A stretch of DNA of 64,000 nt from Molossus alvarezi (GCA_037176705.1 CM073897.1:43997988-44061987); one strand, 5' to 3'. Counted from the stretch's first letter, positions 1 through 11,563 are shown. Program-made: numbers and translations. The notes: generated by a model from the letters alone, not told the origin.

Positions 1-224
1 ACAACCTGGGGACACAATACCAAGCCTTTCTGGAAAGAATCCACTGACCCCCAGGCTGTGTTGGGGCCCCTCTATGCTCACGTAGCCCCTGGATTTTCCT
101 CCACCAAAGCTCCTCTCACATTTCCTAACAGCCTGTTTAGGAGTTGGTCTTCCAGACCCTGTCTCATTCTATCTCAGTTTTTCAGCCCCTCACTCGGGCC
201 TCACACAGACTTTATAGAACAACA
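1..224. other. Unassigned non-coding sequence
   Basis: I see no recognisable repeat, RNA gene or supported coding exon in this opening stretch. Confidence 0.5.
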
Positions 225-227
225 ATA

Positions 228-482
228 ACAGTAAGAGGTAACATTTATTGAACATTTACCATGGCCAGGCCCTGTTCTGAGTTCTTTATATATATTAACT
301 CAGTTAAATTTTACAACAATCCTATGAGGTAGATACTATTCTTTTTCCCATTATATGGTTAGGGACATTTAAGTACAAAGAGAAAAATTTACCTGAATAT
401 ATATAACTAGTTAGTAGGAGAGCCAGAATTTGAATTTAGGCAGTCTAGCTTCAGAGCACAGGTGCTTAACAGATAAGTCCAG
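228..482 (+). repeat. MIR SINE, ancient mammalian
   Basis: The stretch follows the MIR consensus in order: an 'acatttattgaacatttac' start, 'ccaggccctgttctgag', a stretch ending in 'cctatgaggtagatactatt', then 'tttgaatttaggcagtcta' and 'gtgcttaac'. Divergence is high, as expected for a MIR older than placental mammals. Confidence 0.8.
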
Positions 483-710
483 AAAAATTGCTAATGAATT
501 ATAAGATACTGATAATGAAACCTAACTCTGAGAATTTTACAGAAATAGAGAGAGCAACCATGAGGGTAAGCTCCATGAGAACATGAACCATGTAACACTG
601 CTATACCCCCAACATACAGCTTGGTTGGTACAGAGAAAGTCTTCAATGAATATGTGAATAAATGATATAAAAAGGCAGGGTGAGAAAAGATACAAGAGAA
701 TACAATTTTT

Positions 711-962
711 ATTATTACTATTTTTTTATCCTCACCCGAGGACACTTTTCAATATTTTGTTCAGATAGAATGGGAGGGGGAGAGAGAAAGAGAGAGAGAA
801 ACATCAATATGAAAGAGACACATCGAGTGGTTGCCACCCGCATGACCCAACCAGGGCCAGGGACAAACTGCAACCGAGGTACGTGCCCTTAGCGGGAACT
901 GAACCCAGGTCTCTCCGGACTGCAGGCCGACGCTCTAACCACTGAGCCAAACCGGCCAGGGC
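711..962 (-). repeat. Ves SINE (type A), minus strand, with 15-bp TSD
   Basis: Read on the minus strand this is a tRNA-like head (ending in plus orientation at 'gagccaaaccggccaggg'), a body and a 'cctcacccgaggac' 3' segment followed by an A/T-rich tail. It is flanked by the perfect duplication 'gagaatacaattttt' at 696-710 and 963-977, which shows L1-type retroposition. Confidence 0.95.
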
Positions 963-1149
963 GAGAATACAATTTTTAAAATTGTTATTACATTTGTTCT
1001 TTACTTTCTCAGTTTAATATAACAAGCAATATATATTCATATGGGAAACTTTAAAATATCGATGAGAAATATTTTATTATGAAATATACAACATATAAAA
1101 ATGATGCATAATATACTAAAGTATCCAGAATAATAATGAAATGAATCTT

Positions 1150-1720
1150 GATACCACCCAGCTTAACAGAACTTGACCAATTCCTTCAACACTTGTGTGT
1201 CCCTCTCCAATCTCATCCCTTCCCTCCCTCCAAAAGCAACTACCTTCCTGAATTTTGTTTACATCATATCTTTACCTTTCTACATACTTTTATCACATGA
1301 ATGTATTCCTGAGCATAGATTTTGCATGCTTTTTGAATTTTATAAAAGTGGACTCATATAGTGAGTATTCTTGTGAGGCTTGCTGTGGTTTTTTTTTTTA
1401 GTTCAACATTATATTTTAAGATTCAATCCATGTTGTTGCATAAAGCTATAGTTTCTGCATTTATACTCTTTTATATTAAGTCTCATATTATATGACAACA
1501 CCACAAAGTATTTACCTATTTTCCTGAAATGGATATAAGTTGATTTGTATTTTTGCTATTATAACCAAGACAAACCTGAACATTCATTTTTACAAATCTG
1601 ATAAGCATATGCAAGAATTTCTTTAGCATATTACCTATGAATGGAAGAATCTGCACATTTTCAAATTTATTAGATAATACCAAATAGTTTTCTAAAGTGT
1701 TTTTACCAATTTACATTTCC
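1150..1720 (-). repeat. Degraded old LINE-1 3'-end fragment
   Basis: The phrases 'attcaatccatgttgttgca' and 'tataaaagtggactcatata' match the reverse complement of old mammalian L1 3' regions. It is AT-rich with no usable reading frame. The subfamily and ends are uncertain. Confidence 0.5.
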
Positions 1721-1806
1721 ACAATAAAAATATGCTTCACAACATAAAATATATTTAAACAATAAAAATATAATCCACAATAACACATACATAAAGAATC
1801 ACTTGA

Positions 1807-3887
1807 TAGGTAAACGCGGTAGCCCATCCTCCCACAACCACATCAAAGTTACAACTAAACTACAGAACAACCATCATTCAAAACCTCCTGAAATCGAGCT
1901 GAACGGAAGTCCTACAACTACGAAATTAAAGCAGCAGCCACATCCAGACTGATAGGAGGGGCAGAGGCGCAACAGGCTGGTCCCACACCCACGTGTGGCT
2001 GATAAATATCAGGAGGATACCTCGGCTGGGAAGGTCCTCCCTGAGGACTGAGGGGTCCCCATCCCATATCAGGTGCCCCCTCAGGGTTCCAGTGTCAGGA
2101 AGAGAAGTCCCCATAACTTCTGGCTGGAAAAACCAGTGGGAACTGAGGCTCAGGGAAGCTGATGTGGCTGGAGCCCCAGGCAGCTCCTTAAAGGGCCTAC
2201 GCACGAACTTATCGGACTCTCTTCCTCTAAGCTTGGAGGAAAGGCAGCTCAAGGGGCTCCAGAGACATACAGAAAAGAACTGAGCTGTTTGGCATTGGAG
2301 CGAGGGCTGGAGAGGGGGCTTTCTCCGGGACAAACGTGCTATCAGAGGCCTTTGTTCCTTTGGTGAGCCCTTCCCTGGGGGAGCAGACAGTCGCCATATC
2401 TGGGACTCCAGCAACCTGGCTCACACTAGTAGCCCCAACCTGGTGATTCCCTGAGGCCCTGCTCCACTCAACTTTCAGGCCCACCCAAGCCATTGCCATT
2501 TGCTTAACCATAGGATTGGCCTGTCTTGGATCCTGCTTCAGGTTTTCCTAAATTTTTTCAAACAAGCAGCATCTGGTCTCAGCTAGCCCCATACCTCTCA
2601 TTAAGTAATACACAGAAACAAACACAGGGAGGCAGCCAAAATGAAGAGACAAAGAAACAGGTCCCAAATAAAAGAACAGAACAAAACCCCAGGAAAAGAA
2701 ATAAGTGAAATGGAGATAAGCAACCTAACAGATGCTGAGTTCAAAATACTGCTTATAAGGATGCTCAGTGAACTTATCGAGGGCCTCAAGAGCATAAAAA
2801 AGGACCAGTCAGAAATGAAGCAGGCATGAACTGAAATAAAGAATAATTTATACAGATTCAATAGTAGAGTACATAAACCCAAGAAGCAAACCATTGATTT
2901 GGAATATAAGGAAGCAAAAACACCCAATCAGAACAGCAAAAAGAAAAAAGAATCCAAAAAAATGAGGATAGTGTAAGGAGCCTCTGGGACAACTTCAAGC
3001 GTACCAACATTCGCATCTTGGGGGTGCCAGAGAAGAGAGAAAACAAGAAATTGAAAACCTGTTTGAAATTATAATGGCAGAAAACTTCCCTAATTTGGTG
3101 AAGGAAACAGATATACAAGTCCAGGAAGCACAGAGAGTCCCAAACAAGATGAACCCCAAGAGGCCCACACCAAGACACATCATCATCAAAATGCAAAAGG
3201 TTCAAGACAAAGAGAGAATCTTAAAAGCAGCAAGAGAAAAGCAGGTAGTTACCTACAAGGGAGTTCCCATAAGGCTGTCAGCTGATTTCTCAAAAGAAAC
3301 TTTGCAGGCCAGAAGGGAGTGGCAAGAAATATTCAGAGTGATGAAAAGCAAGAACCTACACCCAAGATTACTCTATTCTGCAAAACTGTCATTTAGAGTC
3401 GATGGCCATATAAAGAGTTTCCCAGACAAGAAAAAGTTAAAGGAGTTCATCACCACCAAACCGTTATTATATGAAATGATGAAGGGTCTTTTTGAAGAAA
3501 AAGATAAAATATATGAACAAACAAAATGGCAGTGAATACATATCTATCGACAATGGAATCTACAAACAAAATGAACAGGCAGAACAGAAACATTCTCATA
3601 GATACAGAGAACATTTTGTTGGGTGCCAGATGGGAGGGGGGTGGGGGAATGGGTGAAAACAGTGAAGGGATTAAGAAGTACAAATTCATTGCTAGACTGA
3701 CAAACCTCAAAGGGAAAGGGGTTGGGGGGGGAAGAAATAAACCAAAGAACTTATATGCGTAACCAATGGGCACAGACAATAGTGTGGGAAAAGGCAGGAG
3801 GGGGTGGGAGTGGGGAGGAGGGGGTCAATGGGGGAAAAATGAGGAAATCTGTAATACATTCAACAATAAAGATTTAAAAGAAAAAAA
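1807..3887 (+). mobile_element. HAL1 (half-L1) retrotransposon, copy 1, near full length
   Basis: A LINE-1 5' UTR (1807-2640) leads into an L1 ORF1 region (2641-3535) and then directly into a G-rich L1-type 3' UTR that ends in an A-tail near 3890. No ORF2 (endonuclease/reverse transcriptase) lies between, which defines a half-L1 that must be mobilised by an L1 in trans. The 14-bp TSD 'aaagaatcacttga' is at 1793-1806 and 3888-3901. Compared with copy 2 it lacks only about the first 20 nt, including the YY1-like motif. It is near-identical to copy 2 at 17150-19332. Confidence 0.9.
2641..3535 (+). pseudogene. HAL1 copy 1 ORF1 (L1 ORF1p-like), frameshifted
   Basis: This is the remnant of an L1 ORF1 protein, the RNA-binding chaperone of the L1 ribonucleoprotein. 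The N-terminal part (2641-2829) encodes a basic start and a coiled-coil-like segment rich in E, K and L, and ends at a premature stop after 62 codons. A middle part reading 'LWDNFKR.NIRILGVPE' (the RRM region) lies in a second frame around 2975-3030. The C-terminal domain is open from 3074 to 3535 (153 codons), including '[10 protein letters not shown]', 'DKERILKAAREK', 'KGVPIRLSADFS' and 'LHPRLLYSAKLSF'. At least two frame breaks separate the parts, so no full ORF1p can be made. The break just after GVPE is shared with copy 2. Confidence 0.88.
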
Positions 3888-3902
3888 AAAGAATCACTTG
3901 AA

Positions 3903-4100
3903 TCCAGCAGGTGTGGCTCAGTGGTTTAGTGCTGACCCATGCACCAAGAGGTCGCCAGTTCTATTCCTGGTTGTGGGCCCAATGCCCAGTGGGGGCCATG
4001 CAGGAGGCAGCCAATCAATGTTTTCTCTCATCAATGTTTCTATTTCTCTCTCCCTTCCTCTCTCTCTAAAATCAATAAAGAAAAAATATTTAAAAATAAA
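3903..4100 (+). repeat. Ves-related SINE (type B)
   Basis: The head 'caggtgtggctcagtggttt' is followed by 'catgcaccaagaggtcgcc' and a 3' end of 'tctctctaaaatcaataaag' plus an A-tail. The TSD 'aaagaatcacttgaa' (3888-3902) recurs as 'aaagaatcacctgaa' (4101-4115). It therefore inserted at the 3' edge of HAL1 copy 1, re-duplicating that element's own TSD. Confidence 0.92.
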
Positions 4101-4177
4101 AAAGAATCACCTGAAATACTACTACTCAGACATAAGCACTAATAATATTTTGATGTATAACTGGGCAAACATTTTTT

Positions 4178-4488
4178 CTGTGTTTATTTTATTTTATTTT
4201 ATTTTATTTTATTTTATTTTATTTTATTTTATTTTATTTTTTATCCTCACCCAAGGACATTTTTCTATTTTTGTTCAGATAGAGTGGGAGAAAGGGGGAG
4301 AGATAGACAGACAGACAGACAGACAGAAACATCAACGTGAAAGGGACACATTGACTGGCTGCCACCCACACAACCCCTACCAGGGCCGAGGACAAATTGC
4401 AACTGAGGTACGTGCCCTTAGAGGAAACCAAACCTGGGTCTCTCTGGACTGTGGCTGACGCTCTAACCACTGAGCCAAACAGGCCAGG
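4178..4488 (-). repeat. Ves SINE (type A), minus strand, with (TTTTA)n tail
   Basis: In plus orientation an expanded TTTTA tail (about 4180-4242) is followed by 'tatcctcacccaaggac', a GA-rich stretch with a short (GACA)n run near 4306-4326, and the head ending 'gagccaaacaggccagg'. The pentanucleotide run is the SINE's own A-rich tail, expanded as a microsatellite. Confidence 0.9.
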
Positions 4489-4512
4489 TGTGCATATACA
4501 TATACATATGTG

Positions 4513-4570
<58 letters not shown>

Positions 4571-4600
4571 AAAGTGTATATATATATATATATTAAATAG
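4489..4600. repeat. Compound (TA)n-(GA)n-(TA)n microsatellite
   Basis: Alternating CATATA/TA units run to about 4531, then GA units to about 4563, then a second TA run to about 4593. It abuts SINEs on both sides. Confidence 0.9.
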
Positions 4601-4621
4601 AGTTTAAAAATACAGATTATT

Positions 4622-4850
4622 GCCCTGGCCGGTTTGGCTCAGTGGTTAGAGCGTTGACCTGCAGTCTGGAGAGACTCGGGTTCGGTTCCTGCTAAGGGCA
4701 TGTACCTTGGTTGCAGTTTGTCTCCGGCCCTGGTTGGGTCATGTGGGTGGCAACCACTCGATGTGTCCCTTTCACATCGATGTTTCTCTCTTTCTCTCTG
4801 AACAACAAGATGGAAAAATGTCCTCAGGTGAAGATAAAAAAAAAAAAAAG
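4622..4850 (+). repeat. Ves SINE (type A), plus strand
   Basis: It starts 'gccctggccggtttggctca', contains box-B-like 'gggttcggttcct', and ends 'tcctcaggtgaagat' plus an A-tail. It is slightly shortened in the pyrimidine tract. Confidence 0.93.
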
Positions 4851-4859
4851 AACACAGCC

Positions 4860-5571
4860 TGGATGCCAGCCTCTGCTTAACTGCTCATTAGCTGGGTGCC
4901 CTTGGGTGAAACATTTAATCTCACACAGAAATAGAATTGTTAGGAATAGAGTAAATATTATTTGTGTTAGCTGTTATAATTGACTGTTACATTTCATTTT
5001 GATCTTTAAAATTTGTCTGTTTTGTCCTCTTCTGTTGTCTAAAATAGTGCAGGAGACATGGCAGCAGCCGACTTGTGGCTAGGTTATGGGGAGCGGGGAG
5101 GGCTTGCGGGGAAGTGCTGGGAGACTAGGAACCAAGGAAGCTTACCTGTCTCAGGAAGTATGAAACTGACTTTTTGTTTTCTGTAATCCAAGTTTCATCT
5201 TAGTTTAGAAAACATGGCTAATGGGAAAATCAGGCCCAAATGTTCCCCACCATCACCCCTGCACATGTTGAACACCAATTTCCTGTGCTTCATCAGGAGT
5301 CTTTCTCCTCCCTTCCAAGTAATAATAGTACCATGATACCATGAGAAATATTGATCTTATCCTGTTTCCCAGGTACTGTATTTTGCAACTAATTTTTAAT
5401 TTAATCCATACATGAAGTGGGTACTACTGCTTCCCTCTTTTATAGATGGAAAAATTGAGGGTGAGAGAGGTTAACAAGACCCAAATCACAGCTTATTAAG
5501 AGATTTTCTTGCCCAATAACTATCAGATCTGATACTATTAACTGCTGTGCCAGATTGCTTCATGGATTTGA
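4860..5571. other. Unassigned non-coding sequence with MIR-like traces
   Basis: I see weak MIR-like wording around 5375-5475 ('agatggaaaaattgagg') and otherwise nothing assignable. No supported exon or RNA gene. Confidence 0.4.
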
Positions 5572-5583
5572 GTGGAAGAGAGA

Positions 5584-5631
<48 letters not shown>

Positions 5632-5789
5632 TCGATGTGAAAGGGACACATCGAGTGGCTGCCACCCACATGACCCAACCAGGGCCGGGGACAAACTGCA
5701 ACCGAGGTACGTGCCCTTAACGGGAACCGAACCCGGGTCTCTCAGGACCGCAGGCCAACGATCTAACCGCTGAGAAAACCAGCCAGTGC
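5572..5789 (-). repeat. Ves SINE (type A), minus strand, 3'-shortened, with (GA)n
   Basis: A long GA run (about 5577-5626) stands where the SINE pyrimidine tract lies, followed by 'aacatcgatgtgaaagggac' and the head ending near 'aaccagccagtgc'. The terminal 'cctcacccgagg' segment is absent. It abuts an L1 3' end at 5790. Confidence 0.88.
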
Positions 5790-6351
5790 TCTTTTTTTTA
5801 AATTTTATTTTTGTTACAGATGTTTCTCCTTTTTTACCCCATTGACACCCGTCTCCCCATCCTCCCCCACCTCTTCCCCAGCTTTGTTGTCTATGTCCAC
5901 TGGTTATGTGTACATGCATATAAGTTCTGTGGTTTATCTATTCCCTCCTTCCACCACCTCCTCTTCTGAGGGTTGTCAGTCTGTACCCACTTCCGTGTTT
6001 CTGTGTCTGCCCTATTTCTCAGACTGTTATGTTCATTATATTCCACAAATAAGTGAGATCATGTGGTATTTGTCTTTTTCTGCTTGGCTTATTTCACTTA
6101 GGATAATACTTTCCAGGTCCCTCCATGTTGTCTCAAAGGATAAGAGATCTTTCTTTCTTACAGCTACATAGTACTCTATTTTGTATATGTACTACAGCTT
6201 TTTTATCCATTCGTCTACTGATGGACACTTGGGTAAATAGTGCTGCTATGAACATGAGGGTACATATATTTTTTCCGATTGGTGTTTCAGGCTTCTTAGG
6301 GTATATTCCTAGAAGTGGGATCACTGGGTCAAATGGCAGTTCAATTTTTAA
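5790..6351 (-). mobile_element. Bat LINE-1 3' end, minus strand, 5'-truncated
   Basis: On the minus strand this gives the end of ORF2 (an open run over 6133-6366, with 'LPFDPVIPLLGIYPKKPET' and 'IGKNICTLMFIAALF') followed by a G-rich 3' UTR and an A-tail at the 5790 side. It belongs to the same lineage as the L1 at 15591-16604. Only the ORF2 C-terminus is kept, so it is dead. Confidence 0.9.
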
Positions 6352-6596
6352 CTTTTTAATCCTCACCAGAGGATATTTCTATTTATCTTCAGATAGAGTG
6401 GGAGGGAGAGAGGGGGGAAGAGAGAGACAGAAACATCGATGTTAGAGAGACATATTGACTGGCTGCCACCCACATGACCCCAACAGGGGCCAGGGATGAA
6501 CTGCAACCGAGGGACATGCCCTTAGTGGGAATCAAACCCAGGACTCTCTGGTCCGCAGGCTGACACTCTAACTGCTGGGCCAAACCAGCCAGGGCC
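6352..6596 (-). repeat. Ves SINE (type A), minus strand
   Basis: It runs from 'taatcctcaccagaggatat' through 'aaacatcgatgttagagaga' to 'gccaaaccagccagggc', abutting the truncated end of the L1 at 6351. Confidence 0.92.
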
Positions 6597-6839
6597 AGGC
6601 CCTGTTCTTAACTATTGTCACTAGCTGGCTCTGCATGAGCCCAGAAGAAGGGACTGTGCTGGACAGAGAGGAGTGTGGGCCAACACTGGGTTGGATTTCT
6701 CTCTCTGCACTTGGAGTATAGAAAATAAGACTTGAGAGGTCTTCAAGGACAATACCCTTAGGGATCTTTCAGTTACCATCTAGATACTGACCTAGATCTC
6801 TATCTCTAACCCAGATCTGTCTCCAGAGCTTTAGCCCTG

Positions 6840-7290
6840 GAATCAATTAGGATCATGTTTTGCCTCAGGTGGCAGAAAACTAATCCCAGTGATTTAACTA
6901 AATTAGGATTTATTTTTCTCAGATAGTAGACAGCCCAGGGCCATACAATAGCACCACAATGCCAGAATCCTTCTTTCTGCTCTGCACAACCTTAGCATAG
7001 GGCCTATATCCTCATGATCACAATATGGCTGCTTCTTATCTAAGCATCACAACTCTGTTTAAGCAGGAAAAAGAAAAAAGAATAAGGGCAAAAGTCAAAT
7101 GCCAGCTGAGCCTGTTCATTGTTACCAGGAAAACAATAACTTCTCTGAAAACTCCACCCAGTGATGTCCACATAGAGTTTATTGGTCAGAATTGGGTCTC
7201 ATGACCAACCATAGAGAGTCTGGAAAGACTGGCAAGAGAGCCTAGGAAGGTGGATATTTTAACCGGGCACATCATTGTCCCAAAGTTGGC
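6840..7290. repeat. Probable ancient interspersed repeat, family unresolved
   Basis: The wording 'gatttatttttctcagatag', 'caatatggctgcttcttatc' and 'ttggtcagaattgggtctca' is typical of old mammalian medium-reiteration repeats. I cannot assign the family by eye. Confidence 0.35.
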
Positions 7291-7529
7291 TTCCGTTAGG
7301 AAAGAAGAGAGAGAGGATATTGAGTGAGCAATTAGCAGAATATTCCATAAACCTGCATTTCCAACTATCTTGTGGACAGGTCTGCTTGGATATATCATAA
7401 AGATCTCAGATTCAGTATGTCCTCAGTGATCTCATCATTTCCCCTCCACACTGGTTTCTCTTCCAGTTGGTTTTTTTACTACAGTGAAATGCGTAACCAT
7501 TGACCCCGTTTGCTAAAACAAGAAGCTTT

Positions 7530-7770
7530 GACTCTTGTTTCCATCCAGCCATATCCAATCAATATCAGTCTCTGCAGATTCTTCTCTGTCCATTTCCTTT
7601 TCTCTCTTACTGTCATTGTCTCAGTCCAGGTCATCATTTCCTGTGCCCTACCTCATATCCCTAAGGAAACTTTTGCCCTGTTCTAATCCCACAACCTAGT
7701 CTTTTACACTATGGCTGCTAGAGGGCTGTTTCTTAAATTCAAAACTATTAATGCCCTCCTCTAACTGTAG
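7530..7770 (+). repeat. L2-like LINE fragment
   Basis: Pyrimidine-rich text with 'ccatccagccatatccaatc', 'agtccaggtcatcatttcct' and 'tatggctgctagagggctg' resembles L2 3' regions. Divergence is high. Confidence 0.4.
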
Positions 7771-7890
7771 TGGGGGAAGGGAAGGTTAGATAGGGGTAGG
7801 GGTTGTCCCAAGAGGAACTCTCTGCTTAGGGGATGGGTTGGAAGGTGAGTTTCTCTTCTGAGAGACCACTTCATGTTGGGAAGATTTAAT

Positions 7891-8690
7891 GTAGTGGAGC
7901 CACGGTTCTTGAACTGAATTTGTTCCCGAAGGCTGTTAGAGAAGCGATTTGTTCGAAAATGGAATCGCTTTTTCCCATTAGAAATAACATAAATTGAATT
8001 AATCCATTCCAGATCCCCAAATGACACCCTGTTTAATTTTTCTTATATACAGTATGTGTCTAATGTACTGTTTAATCTATAAATAAATACTTTAAAAACA
8101 AAAAGGGCATGAAATGTAAAAAGGACATGAAATTTAACGGAAAGAAAATGTACAGTAAAAAATGAAAATTTACGTACTTACTAGAACCTACCTTTAATGT
8201 TGAGAGCTAGTGATGACTGAATATGAAATGGAGGATGGAGGGATGTTACTGTTTGGAAAGGGAGACCCCTTTAATAAAACATCAGGTAGCTGTTCTTCTG
8301 GGGTTCTTTCTCTCTTTTGTCTCTTTGCTCCACTAGAATTTGCTTCACACTCACCGGGCCTCTGTTCCACTAAAAACCTATCCAATGATGTGTTCTTTTG
8401 CCTGAGTTTTAACACCTGCCTGAAATGAAACACCATATTGTCATTGAACAAGTTTATGGCACAGTTTGCTACTTCTTTGTCAGGGTGATGTTTCTCAATA
8501 AAACTTTGCATTTTTCCCCATTTCCCATGTCTTTCCTTGATTTGTGAAGTAAGAATATCCTCCCTCCCCCCACACCCCAGCCTCCTCTGCTGCCATCTGC
8601 TGCTGCTCCCTCTGAAGGTCTTGGAGTTCCTTGGTGGTCAGCTCAGTTGGGTGATCCTCCACCAACACCTTCACTGATGAAAAAAACCTG
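7891..8690 (-). mobile_element. Tigger-type (Tc1/mariner, pogo) DNA transposon remnant
   Basis: The minus strand encodes the C-terminal tail of a Tigger-class transposase in broken frames: 'KVLVEDHPTELTTKELQDLQ' near 8590-8690 and 'KHHPDKEVANCAINLFNDN' through 'SLDRFLVEQRPGECEANSSG' at 8310-8510. The plus-strand left end 'tggagccacggttcttgaac' fits a Tigger terminal inverted repeat. The catalytic DDE core and the 5' half are missing, and a SINE interrupts at 8691. Naming is from memory of Tigger1-like transposases. Confidence 0.75.
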
Positions 8691-8849
8691 TTTTGCCCTG
8701 GCTCAATTAGTTGAAACATGGTCCTGTACCCCAAAAGGTTACAGGTTTGATTCCTGCTCAGGGCACATACCTAGGTTGGGTTGTGGGTTTAATCCCTGGT
8801 TGGGGTGTATATGGGAGGAAACCAATGAATGTTTCTTTCTTCTCTCTCT

Positions 8850-8987
8850 CTCTTTTTTATCCTCACCCAAGGACATTTTTCCATTTTTTGTTCAGATAGA
8901 GTGGGAGGGAGAGAGAGGAAGAGAGAGAGAGAGAAACATCGACATGAAAGGGACACATCGAGTGGCTGAGTCAAACTGGCCAGGGCT
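8850..8987 (-). repeat. Nested, internally deleted Ves SINE (type A)
   Basis: In plus orientation 'tttttatcctcacccaagg' starts the element and 'gtcaaactggccagggct' ends it. Most of the middle is missing: the text jumps from 'cgagtggctg' straight to 'agtcaaactgg'. It landed in the CT tract of the host SINE. Confidence 0.82.
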
Positions 8988-8995
8988 CTTCTCTC

Positions 8996-9007
8996 TCTCT
9001 TTCTTTT

Positions 9008-9055
<48 letters not shown>

Positions 9056-9060
9056 CCCCC
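8996..9060. repeat. (CT)n microsatellite
   Basis: A near-perfect CT run of about 60 bp grown from the SINE pyrimidine tract, ending in a short C run. Confidence 0.9.
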
Positions 9061-9419
9061 CTTCCTCTTTCTCTAAAAGCAATAAATCTACCCTCAGATG
9101 AGGATAAAAAAAAAAAATCTCATAAATTGTGTGATAGTTTTGAAAAGAAACAAGCAAATTTAGGGAATTAACTTTGAATGCTTTGGTTTTGGGGAATTAT
9201 CTTCTGCCTTATTAACCATGTAGCAAAGTGATGGTTTGAGGAATTATTTATTTGGGCAGTTGGCTTTCTGTGATTTGCTTTTTGAAAAACTGCCCTAGAG
9301 TCTGGTGTTGGGTAAGATCAGGGCAATTAGAAGGAAAGAAGGTGTGGGCAAGCCTGGAGGAGGGGCGGTTTGTTTGGAGCCCTGGTCTGAGTTCTGAAGA
9401 ATGAGTAAGTCCTGAGCAG

Positions 9420-10115
9420 TTTGGTCAACTCTCCCTTGAATAGCTCTCCAGTATCCCCACCCATCTCTCTACCCATCAAGTCCAAGCTCCTGGCATCCCC
9501 CTTAGCCACCAATCAAGTCCAAGCTCCTGGCATCTAGCCCCAGACCACTACTGTGGAGGCCTCCTAATGGATCTCCCAGCATCCACTCTGACACCCTTCA
9601 GTACTCCACACAAGAACCAGAGGGGAAATTCTCATGCAGAAGTCTGACCTCTTTTCCCTGCTTGACACCATTCAATGACTTCTCATGGCTCACAGAATAT
9701 AATCACAATTATTAACCTCATAGGAGATAGGGACCATCAAAGGAGTGAACCCTTATAAAACATCTGGAAGAGTGCCTGGCACACTGCGAGTGCCACACAA
9801 ATGTTAGCTGTTACTGTAGTTATACAGCTGTGCCCCACCCCCTGCCTCCACCTTGCAAGATCTCTCCAGGTTCACCTTGGGATCTTCTTCCTAATGTCCA
9901 GGTACCCACCACCTGTCCTCTTTTCCTTCCTCGAATGCACCATGCTCCTCAGTCCTTCGGAGACTTGCTCTTTGGGACTGAGCCACGTGGTGACTTACTC
10001 GTTGAGGGACATGTCTTGGAGCACAGCCTGCATCCCCAGACAAGGAGCCTCTCTAGGGCAGGAACAGTCCAATTTCTCTCTCTGTCCTCAGTGCCAAGTA
10101 TCCTGTTAAAGAGAA
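9420..10115 (+). repeat. L2-like LINE fragments
   Basis: The text 'catcaagtccaagctcctgg' occurs twice, at about 9474 and 9512, which is a small local duplication. It is followed by 'cattcaatgacttctcatgg' and, near 10045-10110, 'ctctagggcaggaacagtcc', all in the style of L2 3' ends. A short MIR-like 'agtgcctggcacactg' sits near 9772. Confidence 0.5.
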
Positions 10116-10269
10116 GAATGGACACATTTGAGGGTCTGAAGAGTTGTCACTAAGACCAGAATCTACTTATTTTCTGCCACCCTGAAGGTAACAAAGCCAC
10201 ATCTCACACTGTGCTAGGATATTGGCAGCCTGTATAACCTGTTCACTGGACCAGCATTTTAGGGGTTAA

Positions 10270-10815
10270 ATGGAATTTTCTTTTTTAATTAAATATATTG
10301 GGGTGACATTAGTTAATAGGATCATATGGGTTTCAGGTGTGGGTTTCTATGTTAGAAGATTTGTATATTGCACTGTGTGCCCAACCACCCAATGTCAAAT
10401 CTTCTTCTGTCACCATATATTAGGCCCCTTTCACCCCCCACACCCCCGCCTTCTTCCCTCTGGCCACTACCACACTGCTACTTGTGTTCACAGGTTTCTG
10501 TTTTATATGCCACACAAGAGTGAAATCATATGGTTCTTAGCTTTTTCTGCCTGACTTATTTCACTTAGCATAATATTCTCAAGGTCCATCTATGTTGTTG
10601 CAAATGGCAGTATTTCATCCTTTCTTATGGCTGAGAAGTAGTCCATTGTGTATATGTACCACATCTTCTTTATCCAGTCCTCTATTGAAGGACATTTTGG
10701 TTGTTTCCATGTCTTGACCACCATGGATAATGCTGCAATGAACACAGGGGTGCATGTATCTTTGCAAATGTATGTTTTCAAATTTTTCAGGTATAATTTT
10801 CTGAGAATGTTGCCA
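10270..10815 (-). mobile_element. Old LINE-1 3' end, minus strand
   Basis: The plus strand 'attggggtgacattagttaa' is a typical L1 3' UTR reverse complement. The minus strand over 10590-10826 encodes an ORF2 C-terminal segment ('DTCTPVFIAALS', 'KQPKCPSIEDWIKKMWYIYT'). It is diverged from the young bat L1s here, and 5'-truncated. Confidence 0.85.
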
Positions 10816-10869
10816 CTAAGCACCACTCACCAGAAGCCTGAGCAGGAGCCCCAGGACAGTCAAAGCTGA

Positions 10870-11560
10870 AGCATCATTTTTACTATGAATAAGCAGGAGC
10901 TGTACTCTAAAATAAGATGCAAGAGACCTTCACAGCTGTCCTGCCATTTTCCCCACTTGACTTCCTCCCCTCTGCTCCCCAGCACACAGTGCAGCTCATT
11001 TATGGGTCGCCCATACGCGGAGCACTGTGTGAGTCCTCAGTGACCAGAGGCACTCAGTGACAAGAGCCAGGAGCAGCCCCCCTCAGGGCTCCAGGGAAGC
11101 GAGGCAGGTAGGAGCGCAGTGCATGTCAGCACTGAGTGATGACTGCAACCACAGGAATCTGACCAGTACAGCAGCCGCCTAGAGGGCATGTCTGGTGCAC
11201 AGTGATGCCAAGTATCTGTGGGGTGAATGGTTAGTCGGGGGACGTGCATGCGGTCAGCCATCTCCTCCACAGAGGAAGCTTTTGTCAGAACTGAGTATTG
11301 AGTTATGGGCAGCTATTTATCAGGTGATGGGGGATGGCTTGTGGAGATGAGGTGTCATTTGAAGAAGAGGGAACAGCATATGCTAAGACGCAGAGACCTG
11401 AAACAACACAGGGTTGTCATGGTATTACAAGTAGCCCTGGAGGAGTGCAAGGAAGTATGTGTAAGGAAGGGGGCATGGGGAAGCAAAAGATTAGGCTGAA
11501 GAGGAACTCAGCTGAGGCTTTGTCTCGTGGCAATGGGGAGCTAATGAAAGATATTCAGTA
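10870..11560. other. Unassigned non-coding sequence
   Basis: No recognisable gene. Short open frames on both strands here look like chance and have no family resemblance that I can recognise. Confidence 0.4.
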
Positions 11561-11563
11561 GCA

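Larger units (their letters stand above)
8693..9112 (+). repeat. Older bat SINE, interrupted by a second SINE
   Basis: The head starts 'gccctggctcaattagttga', with box B 'ggtttgattcctgctc' and a duplicated 'ggtttaatccctggttgggg' segment, then a CT tract. It resumes after the nested element with a (CT)n run and an A-tail near 9110. The second box-B-like segment marks a different SINE lineage from types A and B. Confidence 0.8.

Noticed and set aside
4489..4600. Regularly spaced repeats resembling an array
   Set aside because: These are simple TA and GA microsatellites with no unique spacers, so not CRISPR-like.
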